From: Aquabacter cavernae
GTDB taxonomy: Bacteria; Pseudomonadota; Alphaproteobacteria; Rhizobiales; Xanthobacteraceae
Direction of reading: 5' to 3'
Length of the DNA stretch: 64,000 nt
Assembly: GCF_003993795.1 (NCBI RefSeq)
Contig: NZ_RWKV01000016.1
Coordinates: forward strand, 124,001 to 188,000
The notes under the pieces: model-generated
Database searches by the model: none
What the model was told of the DNA's origin: nothing
Seen by the model: only the letters and a program-made list of their open reading frames with translations
Translations under genes and position numbers: made by a program
Shown: piece by piece, positions 27,708-36,084 of the stretch
Numbering within the stretch: position 1 is the first letter of the stretch
Layout of the letters: each line of letters begins with the position of its first letter

Positions 27708-27765
27708 AGCGTTTCCGAGCGAAGTGTGAGGCGGTTCGCGTGAAGGAAACGCGGAAAAACACTCT
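27705..27765. repeat. RIME-like palindromic repeat, copy 1
   Basis: The element runs from TAGAGCGTTTCC to AACACTCT. GCGTTTCC (27709-27716) pairs with GGAAACGC (27745-27752), and GCGAA with TTCGC inside. The same sequence occurs reversed in the right half of copy 3 and in modified form in copies 2 and 4. It resembles rhizobial intergenic mosaic elements (RIME), known from Rhizobiales. Its first bases form the xerC stop codon. Confidence 0.85.
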
Positions 27766-27770
27766 GAAAT

Positions 27771-28331
27771 TTATCCGCGCGAGAAGATGCGCCGCCGCAG
27801 GGCGGCGACCCGGGCGAGGAAGCCCGCGCCATTGGCCATGCGCGCCCGCACCCCGGCGATATAAGCCTTTAAGGGCGCCACTTCCCGGTCGGCCCAGGCC
27901 TTGGCCTTCAGGCAGACATCCACCAGCCATGCGAACCAGTTGATGGCCCGCAATTGCGGCTCGCAGGCGCCGTAGACGAAGGCCATGAGGCCGACGCCCA
28001 CCAGCTTCTCGAACAGCAGGCTCGCCGCGCCCAGCGTCCAGTGATGGTGCGAGAAGCCCCAGAGCGCCACGAGGTTCAGCGGCTCCACCAGCAGGATGGG
28101 AACGAGGAACAACAGAAGCGCGCCATAAGGCGGCAGGCGCCGGGCCCAACAGGCAATGGCCGCCTTCAGGCGGGCGAAGGGAATGAGGGCGGCGCACCAG
28201 TCCACCAGCGGCCCCAGCCGCCGCCACAGCCACGCCTCCAGCAGGAACAGCGCCGCCAGCACCACCAGAAGCGGCCGCGCCCAGCGCGGCGCGCGGCGGA
28301 GCGGTTCGGGAGAGGGGGCCGGAGGATGCAT
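27771..28331 (-). CDS. Hypothetical membrane protein
   Basis: The 186-residue protein has three or four hydrophobic segments: about 18-36, 70-92 (PPYGALLLFLVPILLVEPLN) and 103-122 (LGAASLLFEKLVGVG), with a Trp/His-rich loop between. The C-terminal 60 residues are basic and amphipathic. I recognise no named family. It stands alone, convergent with xerC, with the RIME-like repeat just past its 3' end. Confidence 0.65.
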   Translation of the reverse strand: MHPPAPSPEPLRRAPRWARPLLVVLAALFLLEAWLWRRLGPLVDWCAALIPFARLKAAIACWARRLPPYGALLLFLVPILLVEPLNLVALWGFSHHHWTLGAASLLFEKLVGVGLMAFVYGACEPQLRAINWFAWLVDVCLKAKAWADREVAPLKAYIAGVRARMANGAGFLARVAALRRRIFSRG

Positions 28332-28517
28332 GGCGGTAAATTAGCCGGCTTGCGTGACGCGGGCGAGGCGGAGCGACCCGGCACCGCCCGCACGGATCAA
28401 CAGGGCGTGAGGATCGCCCCTTCCATTACCTTCGCACTGCCGCAACGTCATCAAAGGGCTTGGCGGGCGCGCCTCAAGGCGTAGGCTTTCGGGGTGGCTC
28501 ACACCGGAGTTTCGACC

Positions 28518-28661
28518 ATGAAGCGTCTGACTTTCGCCGTCTGCCTGCTGTCCGCCCTCGCCAGCGCCCCGGCCTTGGCCGATTGCGCGGGCATGGCGTC
28601 CACCTCGACCGGGACCACCACCACCACGGCCTCCACCGCCACCGGACATACCGGCGGCTGA
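28518..28661 (+). CDS. Small secreted Thr-rich peptide
   Basis: This is a 47-residue frame. A signal peptide (KRLTFAVCLLSALAS, cleavage-like APALA) is followed by a mature part of about 25 residues consisting mostly of Thr, Ser, Ala and Gly, with one Cys just after the cleavage site. GGAG lies nine bases before the ATG and a hairpin terminator follows at 28676, so it forms a complete small transcription unit. The family is unknown; small periplasmic proteins of this kind are common in Rhizobiales. A chance frame is possible, but the signal peptide, ribosome site and terminator together argue for a gene. Confidence 0.65.
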   Translation: MKRLTFAVCLLSALASAPALADCAGMASTSTGTTTTTASTATGHTGG

Positions 28662-28675
28662 AGACCCGAAGGAAG

Positions 28676-28709
28676 CGCGCGCCCGACGCAAACGGGCGCG
28701 CGTTTCGCT
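28676..28709 (+). terminator. Intrinsic terminator after the small secreted peptide gene
   Basis: CGCGCGCCCG (28676-28685) pairs perfectly with CGGGCGCGCG (28693-28702) around a seven-base loop and is followed by TTTCGCTTT. It lies between the convergent small peptide gene and yebC; the T-rich side points to plus-strand termination. Confidence 0.8.
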
Positions 28710-29462
28710 TTAGTCTTCCGCGCTCATTTTGGCGATCATGGCCTCGGACAGCTCGAAATTGGCCGTCACGGTCTGCACGTCGTCATTGTCCTCGAGGTTT
28801 TCCACGAGGCGCAGCAGCTTCTCGGCGGTCTCGTCGTCCACCGCCACCGTGTTCTGCGGGCGCCAGACGAGGCGGGCCTTGGAGGGCTCGCCGAATTTCA
28901 CTTCCAGCGCCTTCTGCACCTCGGCCAGCGCATCGGCCGCGCAGATGATCTCATGGCCGTCCGGCGAGGAGGACACGTCGTCCGCCCCCGCATCGATGGC
29001 CGCGTCCATCATGGCATCGGCGCTGGCCTTGGCGGCCGGATATTCGATGAGGCCCACGCGGTCGAACATGAAGGACACCGCGCCGGTCTCCGCCAGGTTG
29101 CCGCCGGACTTGGTGAAGTAGGAGCGCACCTCGCCCGCCGTGCGGTTGCGGTTGTCGGTGAGCGCTTCCACGATCACGGCGCAGCCGCCGGGGCCGTAGC
29201 CCTCGTAGCGGATCTCCTCGTAATTCTCCGAATCGCCGCCCGCCGCCTTCTTGATGGCGCGCTCGATATTGTCCTTGGGCATGTTCTCCGCGCGGGCCGC
29301 GAGAATGGCGGCGCGCAGGCGCGGGTTCATGTTGGGGTCCGGCATGCCCATCTTGGCCGCGACGGTGATTTCGCGCGCCAGCTTGGAGAACAGCTTGGAC
29401 CGCATCGCGTCCTGCCGCCCCTTGCGGTGCATGATGTTCTTGAACTGTGAATGTCCGGCCAT
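28710..29462 (-). CDS. YebC/PmpR family protein
   Basis: The 250-residue protein begins [18 protein letters not shown], the hallmark of the YebC family, and has the conserved [11 protein letters not shown] and [15 protein letters not shown] segments and the three-domain length. Members act as DNA-binding transcriptional regulators (PmpR) or, as shown for some YebC proteins, as translation factors that relieve ribosome stalling. The ATG at 29462 fits the family start. In most proteobacteria yebC sits by ruvC; here no ruv gene is in view. A small inverted repeat lies in its upstream region. Confidence 0.92.
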   Translation of the reverse strand: MAGHSQFKNIMHRKGRQDAMRSKLFSKLAREITVAAKMGMPDPNMNPRLRAAILAARAENMPKDNIERAIKKAAGGDSENYEEIRYEGYGPGGCAVIVEALTDNRNRTAGEVRSYFTKSGGNLAETGAVSFMFDRVGLIEYPAAKASADAMMDAAIDAGADDVSSSPDGHEIICAADALAEVQKALEVKFGEPSKARLVWRPQNTVAVDDETAEKLLRLVENLEDNDDVQTVTANFELSEAMIAKMSAED

Positions 29463-29478
29463 GAACGCCTCCGGCTTC

Positions 29479-29507
29479 AGAGCGCGATCCGTTCGAGGGA
29501 GCGCTCT
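29479..29507. repeat. Small inverted repeat upstream of yebC
   Basis: AGAGCGC (29479-29485) pairs with GCGCTCT (29501-29507) over 15 bases. It begins with AGAGCG like the RIME-like elements but shares no further sequence with them, so it may be a separate short repeat or an operator. It lies 17 bases upstream of the yebC start. Confidence 0.45.
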
Positions 29508-29675
29508 CTTAGATTTGGGAGACTGATTTACCGGCCCTGTCGAAGACCAGGATCGGATCAGGCTCCGGGGGTGCCGGCCCCGCGCGCCGCGCATGCGGCG
29601 CCGCCCGGGCCGGGGTGAAGGTATTTTCGATGGCGCCTTATAGGTCGGCACGGCGCCACAGAGCAAGAAAGGGCC

Positions 29676-30500
29676 TCACCCTTCCCAGAAAGCGGGCCGC
29701 GCCTCGCTGAGCGACCCGCCGAGGCGCACCGGCGCCACCTTCAGCGCCCGCCCCGTGCGATCGCAGCTTTCCACCGCGAGGCCCGACAGCGAAGCCGGGC
29801 CGGACGCGGGCTCGAAGCGGGAGGAGCCGATCTTGCGCGTGAAGCGGCGCAGGGGTTCCTCCTTGTCCATGCCGATCACCCCGTCATAGCAGCCGCACAT
29901 GCCCACATCCGTCATGAAGGCGGTGCCGCCCGACAGGATGCGGTGGTCGGCGGTGGGCACATGGGTATGGGTGCCCAGCACCAGCGTGGCGCGCCCGTCG
30001 CAATAATGGCCGAAGGCCTGCTTCTCGCTGGTGGTCTCCGCGTGGAAGTCCACGACGACCGCATCCGCATGGTGGCCCAGTTCCGCCCCCTCCAGGCAGC
30101 GGTCCACCGCCGCGAAGGGATCGTCCAGGGGGTCCATGAAGGTGCGGCCCATGATGTTGGCCACCACCACGCGGGCATCGTTCTTGGCGGTCACCATGGT
30201 GACGCCCTTGCCCGGCGTGCCCGCCGGGAAATTGGCGGGGCGCACCAGCCGGTCCACCCGCTCGATGAAGACCAATGCCTCGCGCTGGTCGAAGGCATGG
30301 TTGCCCAACGTCACCGCATCGGCGCCCGCCGCGATGAATTCCTCATAGATGGCCTCGGTAATGCCGAAGCCGCCCGCGGCATTCTCGCCGTTCACCACCA
30401 CGAGATCGAGCCGCCAGCCGGAAACGAGACCGGGCAGCAGGGCGGTGACCGCTTCGCGGCCGGGCCGCCCCACAACGTCGCCAAGAAAAAGAATGCGCAT
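29676..30500 (-). CDS. YmdB-type metallophosphoesterase
   Basis: The 274-residue protein starts RILFLGDVVGRPGREA and carries the calcineurin-like metal ligands in GDVVG, NGENAAGG, GNHAFDQ, DFHAE and THTHVPTAD. This matches the YmdB/TIGR00282 family; Bacillus YmdB hydrolyses 2',3'-cyclic nucleotides and affects biofilm regulation, and the role in alphaproteobacteria is not established. The ATG at 30500 begins the conserved sequence; an ATG five codons earlier overlaps the upstream gene. It follows the 5-FTHF cyclo-ligase by two bases and is likely cotranscribed with it. Confidence 0.9.
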   Translation of the reverse strand: MRILFLGDVVGRPGREAVTALLPGLVSGWRLDLVVVNGENAAGGFGITEAIYEEFIAAGADAVTLGNHAFDQREALVFIERVDRLVRPANFPAGTPGKGVTMVTAKNDARVVVANIMGRTFMDPLDDPFAAVDRCLEGAELGHHADAVVVDFHAETTSEKQAFGHYCDGRATLVLGTHTHVPTADHRILSGGTAFMTDVGMCGCYDGVIGMDKEEPLRRFTRKIGSSRFEPASGPASLSGLAVESCDRTGRALKVAPVRLGGSLSEARPAFWEG

Positions 30501-30502
30501 GT

Positions 30503-31105
30503 TTAGCCGCCACACAGAAAGGCTGCGGTCTCTGTTATCATCCCATCCACCGGTTCGTCATGGGGCTCGGCCGGAACCTCCGCCACCTCCTGGCAGGAAA
30601 AACCATAGCCGAAGGCCCGCACGCTCCGCTCCGCCCGCAACAGAGCCAAGGTCCGGTCGTAGAAACCCGCGCCATAGCCGATGCGATAACCGCGCCGGTC
30701 AAAGGCCGCGAGCGGAACCATGAGATCGTCCGGCACCAGATCCGGCGCATGGGCGCCCGGGGTCGGAATGCGATACGGCCCCTGCGGTTCCAGCAGGTCG
30801 CCCGGCCGCCAGGCCCGAAAGACCAGCGGCGCATCCCGCGTCACCACCACGGGCAGCGCCACCGCAACGCCGGCATCCCAGAGAAGCGCGGCCAGCGGCG
30901 CGGTGTCGATCTCGTCCCGGAACGGCGCGAACAGGGCCACCACGCGCCCGCTTCCCGGCGACAGCAGCGCGGGCGCATGGGCGGCGGCGGTGGCGGCGGC
31001 AAGCGCCCGGCCCGCCTCGCCCATGGCCGCGCGGCGCGCCAGGGCCTCCCGGCGAAGGGCGGCTTTTTGCTCCGGGAGCGAGGGGGGAGAAGACACCGGC
31101 AGCAT
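30503..31105 (-). CDS. 5-formyltetrahydrofolate cyclo-ligase
   Basis: This enzyme converts 5-formyl-THF to 5,10-methenyl-THF with ATP. The 200-residue protein has the N-terminal KAALRREALARRAAM helix, FRDEIDT, and the C-terminal FDRRGYRIGYGAGFYDR signature that binds ATP and substrate. The start at 31105 is chosen because the longer frame would run through the 6S RNA. The order zapA, 6S RNA, cyclo-ligase is the same as in E. coli zapA-ssrS-ygfA and in many proteobacteria. Confidence 0.93.
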   Translation of the reverse strand: MLPVSSPPSLPEQKAALRREALARRAAMGEAGRALAAATAAAHAPALLSPGSGRVVALFAPFRDEIDTAPLAALLWDAGVAVALPVVVTRDAPLVFRAWRPGDLLEPQGPYRIPTPGAHAPDLVPDDLMVPLAAFDRRGYRIGYGAGFYDRTLALLRAERSVRAFGYGFSCQEVAEVPAEPHDEPVDGMITETAAFLCGG

Positions 31106-31126
31106 GGCCTGCCTGAAAAGGGGACT

Positions 31127-31285
31127 GAAAAAGCAAGGGGCGGAGCCGCAGAAGCCGTCGGACGTCGATCCCGGGAAACCTACACAGTAGGTGGGCGCCG
31201 TATGTCCGAGCCCACGGGCAAGGACAGGTACAGCTCCCTTAAGGATCGATAAGGCCCCGGGGAAAAGTGTCCTAACGCACCCCGC
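31127..31285 (-). ncRNA. ssrS: 6S RNA
   Basis: Read on the minus strand, the interval between zapA and the 5-FTHF cyclo-ligase contains the alphaproteobacterial 6S-type core: GGCGCCCACCTAC, then GTAGGTTTCCCGGGATC. The ACCTAC/GTAGGT pair forms the apical stem. Flanking strands GGGGCC (near 31255) and GGCTCCGCCCC (near 31140) can close the long rod, and CTTGCTTTTTC follows like a terminator. 6S RNA mimics an open promoter and sequesters sigma70 RNA polymerase in stationary phase. The ends are approximate; the 5' end could lie anywhere from about 31262 to 31290. Confidence 0.87.
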
Positions 31286-31378
31286 AGCACCGCTTGATCT
31301 CAATGTAGGCGCAGCCGGGCATTTCCGCCAGTGGGCTCGTCTGCCTGTCCCCCGTCCTCGACCGGGGACAGGCCCGCC

Positions 31379-31762
31379 TCAGCCCATCCCCACCACGCGG
31401 GCGGAGGGCGGGGCGATCTCGCGGGCGAGGCGCTCCAGCGTCTCGGCGGCCTCGTCGATGGTGCGGGCCACCGCTTCCTCGCTGGCCTCGATGCGGGCAA
31501 GGGCGTTGGCGCGCGCGTCGCGCTGGCCGTCCAGGTCGCTCTCCAGGGCGCGGATGCGGGTGCGGGCCTCGAACAATTCGTCGGCAATGGTGACCGCCGC
31601 CATGACAGTCAGCCGCTGGTCGCCGATCTCGCCGAAGGCGGTGCGCAACTGGCTGATGCGCGCATCCACGTCGCGGGCGAGGCGGATCAGATGCTCTTCC
31701 TGCCCCTCGTCGCACGCCATGCGATACTGGCGGCCCGCGATGGTGACGCTCACCTGAGCCAT
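31379..31762 (-). CDS. zapA: Cell division protein ZapA
   Basis: ZapA is an FtsZ-ring-associated protein that crosslinks FtsZ protofilaments at midcell. The 127-residue protein has the globular N-terminal domain (VSVTIAGRQYRMACDEGQEEHL, with VDARISQLR and the LTVMAAVTIADEL helix) and a C-terminal coiled coil (about 60-115). It follows the DUF4164 gene by three bases and precedes the 6S RNA. Confidence 0.92.
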   Translation of the reverse strand: MAQVSVTIAGRQYRMACDEGQEEHLIRLARDVDARISQLRTAFGEIGDQRLTVMAAVTIADELFEARTRIRALESDLDGQRDARANALARIEASEEAVARTIDEAAETLERLAREIAPPSARVVGMG

Positions 31763-31765
31763 GGA

Positions 31766-32074
31766 TCAGCCCCCGTGGGTCGCAAGCACGTCGCGGATGG
31801 TGCCCATGGCCACATCCAGGCGGCGCGTGACCTCCTGGCTCACATCGCCAAGGTCGCGGACGCGCGCGCAGGCGTCGTCCAGTTCCTGGGCGAGCCGGGC
31901 CCGGTCATTCCCCATGGCATGGAGCTGGGCGAGCAATGCCTCGTGCTGGCGATCCATCTCGCGCCTGCGCTCCACCGCCGAGGTGAGGGCATCGAGCGCC
32001 GCGCCGAGGCGCTGGGTGGCCAGCTCAATGGGGCTGAGGTCCGGTGGGCGTTGCTTCACGGCATACATGCGCAA
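31766..32074 (-). CDS. DUF4164 coiled-coil protein
   Basis: The 102-residue protein is almost entirely a predicted coiled coil (residues 18-85, heptad-rich with REMDRQHEALLAQLHAM). DUF4164 proteins sit directly upstream of zapA in Rhizobiales, so a role in division or in ZapA function is plausible but unproven; a ZapB-like function would be one guess. The start could also be the second Met. The divergent region upstream contains a 7+7 inverted repeat. Confidence 0.85.
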   Translation of the reverse strand: MRMYAVKQRPPDLSPIELATQRLGAALDALTSAVERRREMDRQHEALLAQLHAMGNDRARLAQELDDACARVRDLGDVSQEVTRRLDVAMGTIRDVLATHGG

Positions 32075-32104
32075 GAGTTTAACTGAGTCGAGGCAGAAAC
32101 CATC

Positions 32105-32122
32105 AACAAGTTCCCACTTGTT
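32105..32122. promoter_or_regulatory. Inverted repeat in the DUF4164/DUF3828 divergent region
   Basis: AACAAGT (32105-32111) pairs perfectly with ACTTGTT (32116-32122) around TCCC. It is 31 bases upstream of the DUF4164 start and 95 upstream of the DUF3828-like start, a suitable place for an operator. No cognate regulator is adjacent. Confidence 0.45.
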
Positions 32123-32216
32123 AACGCAATTAAGTCATGGCTGACACTGCGGGAACCTTGCGGGACCGCGCAAGCCCGGCCGTACCGGGCCAATTCAAAG
32201 AGGGGAACAGGAAGCC

Positions 32217-32783
32217 ATGAGACTGGGATTTGGTCCGCCGGGAAAACGCGCGTCATATCTGATCGCCCCGCTGGTTCTTGTATCCGCCCTTGCCTTGCCC
32301 CTGGCCCTTCCCGTGGCCGGCCCGGCCTTCGCCCAGGCGGCGAAACCCGCACAGCCCGCCACGCAGGCCGCCAAGCCCGCCGCTGACCCCGAAACGCTCA
32401 TCCGTTCGCTCTACCGGCATTATCTGGAGACGACGCCCGACAGTTACGTGGCCTTCGACTATACAAACCCGTCCATTGCCAAAGAGTATTTCGATCCGGC
32501 CCTGGTTAAGCTCCTGGTGGCCGACGGGAAGCGCGACCAGTCGCGGCTGGATTTCGACCCGTTCGTGGACGCGCAGGAATTCGAGATCAAGTCCGTGGAC
32601 TATGAGACCAAGCCCTCCGGCGGCAAGGAGGCCATGGTCAGCGCGCGCTTCACCAATTTCGACCAGAACACCCTGGTCATCTACAAGCTGGTGCGCACGC
32701 CCGCCGGCTGGCGCATAGCGGACGTGCTCTGGGCGGGGGGCGGCAACAGTCTCAAGAAGCTGCTCGCGGCGACGGGCTCTTGA
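32217..32783 (+). CDS. Secreted DUF3828-like protein
   Basis: The 188-residue protein has a long signal peptide ending near VAGPAFAQA (residue 40), an Ala/Pro/Lys-rich linker to about 57, and a compact alpha+beta domain with IRSLYRHYL, DPFVDAQEFEIKSVDYE and GWRIADVLW. The last segments match the DUF3828 pattern, a small periplasmic domain of unknown function. It lies between the zapA unit and tkt on the tkt strand, as in several rhizobial genomes (recalled). Confidence 0.72.
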   Translation: MRLGFGPPGKRASYLIAPLVLVSALALPLALPVAGPAFAQAAKPAQPATQAAKPAADPETLIRSLYRHYLETTPDSYVAFDYTNPSIAKEYFDPALVKLLVADGKRDQSRLDFDPFVDAQEFEIKSVDYETKPSGGKEAMVSARFTNFDQNTLVIYKLVRTPAGWRIADVLWAGGGNSLKKLLAATGS

Positions 32784-32979
32784 TTCCATTGACTCTGCCC
32801 GCCCTGCGCGACGATGGGGCGCGCCGGGTGGACGCACGGGGCACTTGACGTTCGGACAGTGCTGGGTTTGACAGCCGAAGCGGCGCTGCTATCACTGCCG
32901 CCGCCGAGGCTGTCCCCTCAGCCCCAGCCTTATCCTGGTCCGGAACGAGGCGCCCTGCGGCGCCGGAGACACGCCCCGA

Positions 32980-34971
32980 ATGATGAGCCGCACCCTTCAC
33001 GACCGCATGGCGAACGCTATCCGGTTCCTCGCCATGGATGCCGTCGAGGCGGCCAATTCCGGTCATCCGGGCCTGCCCATGGGCGCTGCGGACATCGCCA
33101 CCGTCCTGTTTTCCAAGGTGATGCGCTTCGACCCCGCCGCGCCCCATTGGGCGGACCGGGACCGTTTCGTGCTCTCCGCCGGCCACGGCTCCATGCTGCT
33201 CTATGCCCTGCTGCATCTGGTGGGCTACGAGAACGTCACCATCGACGAGCTGAAGCGCTTCCGCCAGATGGGCTCGCTCACCCCGGGCCACCCCGAGAAT
33301 TTCGTCACCACCGGCATCGAGACCACCACCGGCCCGCTCGGCCAGGGTGTCGCCACCGCCGTGGGCATGGCCATGGGCGAACGCCTGATGACGGCCCGCT
33401 TCGGCGCCGAGGCGGTGAACCACTTCACCTATGTGCTGGCCTCCGACGGCGACCTCATGGAAGGCATCAGCCAGGAAGCCATCGATCTGGCCGGGCACCT
33501 GAAGCTCGCCAAGCTCATCGTCATGTGGGACGACAACAAGATCTCCATCGACGGCTCCACGGACCTGTCCGGCTCCACCGACCAGCTCGCGCGCTTCGCC
33601 GCCTCCGGCTGGGACGTGACGCGCATCGACGGCCATGACCCGGAGGCGATCCTCGCCGCCCTGGAAGCCGCGCAGAAGACCGGAACGCCCAGCCTGATCG
33701 CCTGCCGCACCGTCATCGGCAAGGGTTCGCCCGCCAAGGCCGGCAGCGAGAAGGTGCACGGCTCTCCGCTCGGCGCTGCCGAGATCGAGGCCACCCGCAA
33801 GGCGCTGGGCTGGGATGCCGGCCCGTTCGAGATTCCCGCCGACGTCGCCGCCGCCTGGGGCGAGGCGCGCGCCAAGGGCGCCGCCGCCCGCGCGGCCTGG
33901 GAGGCCCGGCTGGCCGCCCGTCCCGCCACCGAGCGCGCCGAGTTCGAGCGCCGCATCTCCGGCGAGATCCCCGAGACCGCCCTCGCCGAGGCCATCGCGG
34001 CCGTGAAGGCGAAGGCCGTGGCCGATGGCGGCGCCGTCGCCACCCGCAAGTCCTCCGAGATCACGCTGGACGCCATCACCCTGGCGGTGCCCGAGATGCT
34101 CGGCGGCTCGGCCGACCTCACCGGCTCCAACAACACCCGCGCCAAGGGCCAGAAGTCCGTCACCCCCGACGATTTCTCCGGCGACTTCGTCCATTGGGGC
34201 GTGCGCGAGCACGGCATGGCCGCGGCCATGAACGGCCTCGCCTTGCATGGCGGCGTCATCCCCTATTCGGGCACCTTCCTGGTGTTCTCCGACTATTCCC
34301 GCCCCGCCATCCGCCTCGCGGCGCTCATGGGCGAGCGGGTGGTGCATGTGCTCACCCACGATTCCATCGGCCTCGGCGAAGACGGCCCCACCCACCAGCC
34401 GGTGGAGCATCTGGCGGCACTGCGCGCCATTCCCGGCCTGCTGGTGCTGCGCCCCTGCGACACGGTGGAGACCGCCGAAGCCTGGGAGATCGCGCTGAAG
34501 GCCAAGGACCGGCCGAGCGCGCTGATCCTCTCGCGCCAGAACCTGCCGCTGCTGCGCGGCGCGGACACGGCCAACCGCAGCGCGGAAGGCGCCTATGAGA
34601 TCGCCCCCGCCAGCGGCGCGGCGCAGGTCTCCCTGTTCGCCACCGGCTCGGAAGTCTCGCTGGCCATGGACGCCCGCAAGCTCCTGGAAGAGAAGGGCGT
34701 GCCCACCCGCGTGGTGTCCGTGCCCTCCTTCGAGCTGTTCCTCGCCCGCCCCGCCGCCGAGCGCGCCGCCGTGATCGGCACCGCGCCCGCGAAGGTCGGC
34801 ATCGAGGCGGCCATCCGCATGGGCTGGGACGCCATCATCGGCTCCGACGCGGCCTTTATCGGCATGAGTTCTTTCGGCGCCAGCGCGCCGGCCAAGGAAC
34901 TCTTCAAGCATTTCGGCATTACGCCTCAGGCGGTCGCGGACGCGGCCCTCTCCCAGCTCAAGCAGGCGTGA
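32980..34971 (+). CDS. tkt: Transketolase
   Basis: This thiamine-diphosphate enzyme moves two-carbon units between ketose and aldose phosphates in the pentose phosphate and Calvin cycles. The 663-residue protein shows [30 protein letters not shown], the ThDP/Mg motif SDGDLMEG with the NKISIDGST continuation, and the catalytic glutamate region [12 protein letters not shown]. Two ATGs in tandem begin the frame and either may be used; GGAG lies 10-15 bases upstream. It heads the tkt-gap-pgk-fba block. A strong hairpin without a T-tract separates it from gap. Confidence 0.95.
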   Translation: MMSRTLHDRMANAIRFLAMDAVEAANSGHPGLPMGAADIATVLFSKVMRFDPAAPHWADRDRFVLSAGHGSMLLYALLHLVGYENVTIDELKRFRQMGSLTPGHPENFVTTGIETTTGPLGQGVATAVGMAMGERLMTARFGAEAVNHFTYVLASDGDLMEGISQEAIDLAGHLKLAKLIVMWDDNKISIDGSTDLSGSTDQLARFAASGWDVTRIDGHDPEAILAALEAAQKTGTPSLIACRTVIGKGSPAKAGSEKVHGSPLGAAEIEATRKALGWDAGPFEIPADVAAAWGEARAKGAAARAAWEARLAARPATERAEFERRISGEIPETALAEAIAAVKAKAVADGGAVATRKSSEITLDAITLAVPEMLGGSADLTGSNNTRAKGQKSVTPDDFSGDFVHWGVREHGMAAAMNGLALHGGVIPYSGTFLVFSDYSRPAIRLAALMGERVVHVLTHDSIGLGEDGPTHQPVEHLAALRAIPGLLVLRPCDTVETAEAWEIALKAKDRPSALILSRQNLPLLRGADTANRSAEGAYEIAPASGAAQVSLFATGSEVSLAMDARKLLEEKGVPTRVVSVPSFELFLARPAAERAAVIGTAPAKVGIEAAIRMGWDAIIGSDAAFIGMSSFGASAPAKELFKHFGITPQAVADAALSQLKQA

Positions 34972-34979
34972 GACTTCAA

Positions 34980-35010
34980 GCGGGCCGCCCGGACACCGGA
35001 CGCGGCCCGC
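34980..35010 (+). other. Strong hairpin between tkt and gap
   Basis: GCGGGCCGC (34980-34988) pairs perfectly with GCGGCCCGC (35002-35010) around a 13-base loop. No T-run follows, so it is a poor intrinsic terminator. It may stabilise or process the polycistronic mRNA and thereby set different tkt and gap levels. That role is inference. Confidence 0.6.
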
Positions 35011-35054
35011 AACAATGAACGGCCAGCCTTGAGGGCCGGCAGATGGAGGATGAC

Positions 35055-36062
35055 ATGACGGTGAAGGTGGCCATTAACGGGTTCGGTCGTATCGGGCGCA
35101 ACGTGCTGCGCGCCATCATCGAATCGGGCCGCACCGACATCCAGGTGGTGGCGATCAACGATCTCGCCCCCGTGGACACCAACGCCCACCTGCTGCGCTT
35201 CGACAGCGTGCACGGCCGCTTCCCCGCCGAGGTGACGGTGGACGGGGACTTCCTCGTCATCGGCCAGAACAAGATCAAGGTGACCGCGGTCCGCGATCCC
35301 GCGCAGCTTCCCCATAAGGAACTGGGCGTGGACATCGCCCTGGAATGCACCGGCATCTTCACCTCCAAGGAGAAGGCTTCGGCGCACCTCACCGCCGGCG
35401 CGAAGCGCGTTCTGGTCTCCGCCCCCGCCGACGGCGCGGACATCACCGTCGTCTACGGCGTGAACCACGACAAGCTCACCGCCGACCACTTCGTGGTCTC
35501 CAACGCCTCCTGCACCACCAACTGCCTCGCCCCCGTGGCGAAGGTGCTGAACGACGCGGTGGGCATCGAGCACGGCTTCATGACCACCGTGCACGCCTAC
35601 ACCAACGACCAGCCCTCGCTGGACCAGGTGCACAAGGACCTCTACCGCGCCCGCGCGGCGGCCCTGTCCATGATCCCCACCTCCACCGGTGCCGCCAAGG
35701 CGGTGGGCCTCGTCCTGCCGGAGCTGAACGGCAAGCTGGACGGCGTCTCCATCCGCGTGCCGACCCCGAACGTGTCGGTCATCGACCTGAAGTTCGTGGC
35801 CAAGCGCGAGACCACGGTTGCCGAGATCAACGCGGCCATCAAGGCGGCGGCCGACGGCCCGCTGAAGGGCGTGCTGGGCTATACGCTCGCCCCCAACGTC
35901 TCCATCGACTTCAACCACGACCCCCACTCCTCCACGTTCCACATGGACCAGACCAAGGTCATGAACGGCACCCTGGTGCGCGTCATGTCCTGGTACGACA
36001 ATGAGTGGGGCTTCTCGAACCGCATGGCCGACACCGCCGTGGCGCTCGGGAAGCTGGGCTGA
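35055..36062 (+). CDS. gap: Glyceraldehyde-3-phosphate dehydrogenase, type I
   Basis: The enzyme oxidises glyceraldehyde-3-phosphate to 1,3-bisphosphoglycerate, or the reverse in gluconeogenesis and carbon fixation. The 335-residue product has the Rossmann motif INGFGRIGR, the active-site cysteine in [12 protein letters not shown] near residue 154, the histidine in TVHAYTNDQ and [11 protein letters not shown] near the end. ATG at 35055 is preferred over ATG at 35043 because GGAGG sits five bases before it. It follows tkt and precedes pgk by 22 bases. Confidence 0.95.
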   Translation: MTVKVAINGFGRIGRNVLRAIIESGRTDIQVVAINDLAPVDTNAHLLRFDSVHGRFPAEVTVDGDFLVIGQNKIKVTAVRDPAQLPHKELGVDIALECTGIFTSKEKASAHLTAGAKRVLVSAPADGADITVVYGVNHDKLTADHFVVSNASCTTNCLAPVAKVLNDAVGIEHGFMTTVHAYTNDQPSLDQVHKDLYRARAAALSMIPTSTGAAKAVGLVLPELNGKLDGVSIRVPTPNVSVIDLKFVAKRETTVAEINAAIKAAADGPLKGVLGYTLAPNVSIDFNHDPHSSTFHMDQTKVMNGTLVRVMSWYDNEWGFSNRMADTAVALGKLG

Positions 36063-36084
36063 GCGCGGGCGGGGAGCCGACATC

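Noticed and set aside
30503-31303. Longer start for the 5-FTHF cyclo-ligase
   Set aside because: The extra 66 codons would translate through the 6S RNA and do not resemble the family; ATG at 31105 is preferred.
32121-32133. Possible CtrA box upstream of the DUF4164-zapA unit
   Set aside because: The two TTAA elements are five bases apart, not the seven of a full CtrA site.
32752-34911. 719-codon minus-strand open frame opposite transketolase
   Set aside because: Transketolase motifs on the plus strand are unambiguous; the antisense frame is low complexity.
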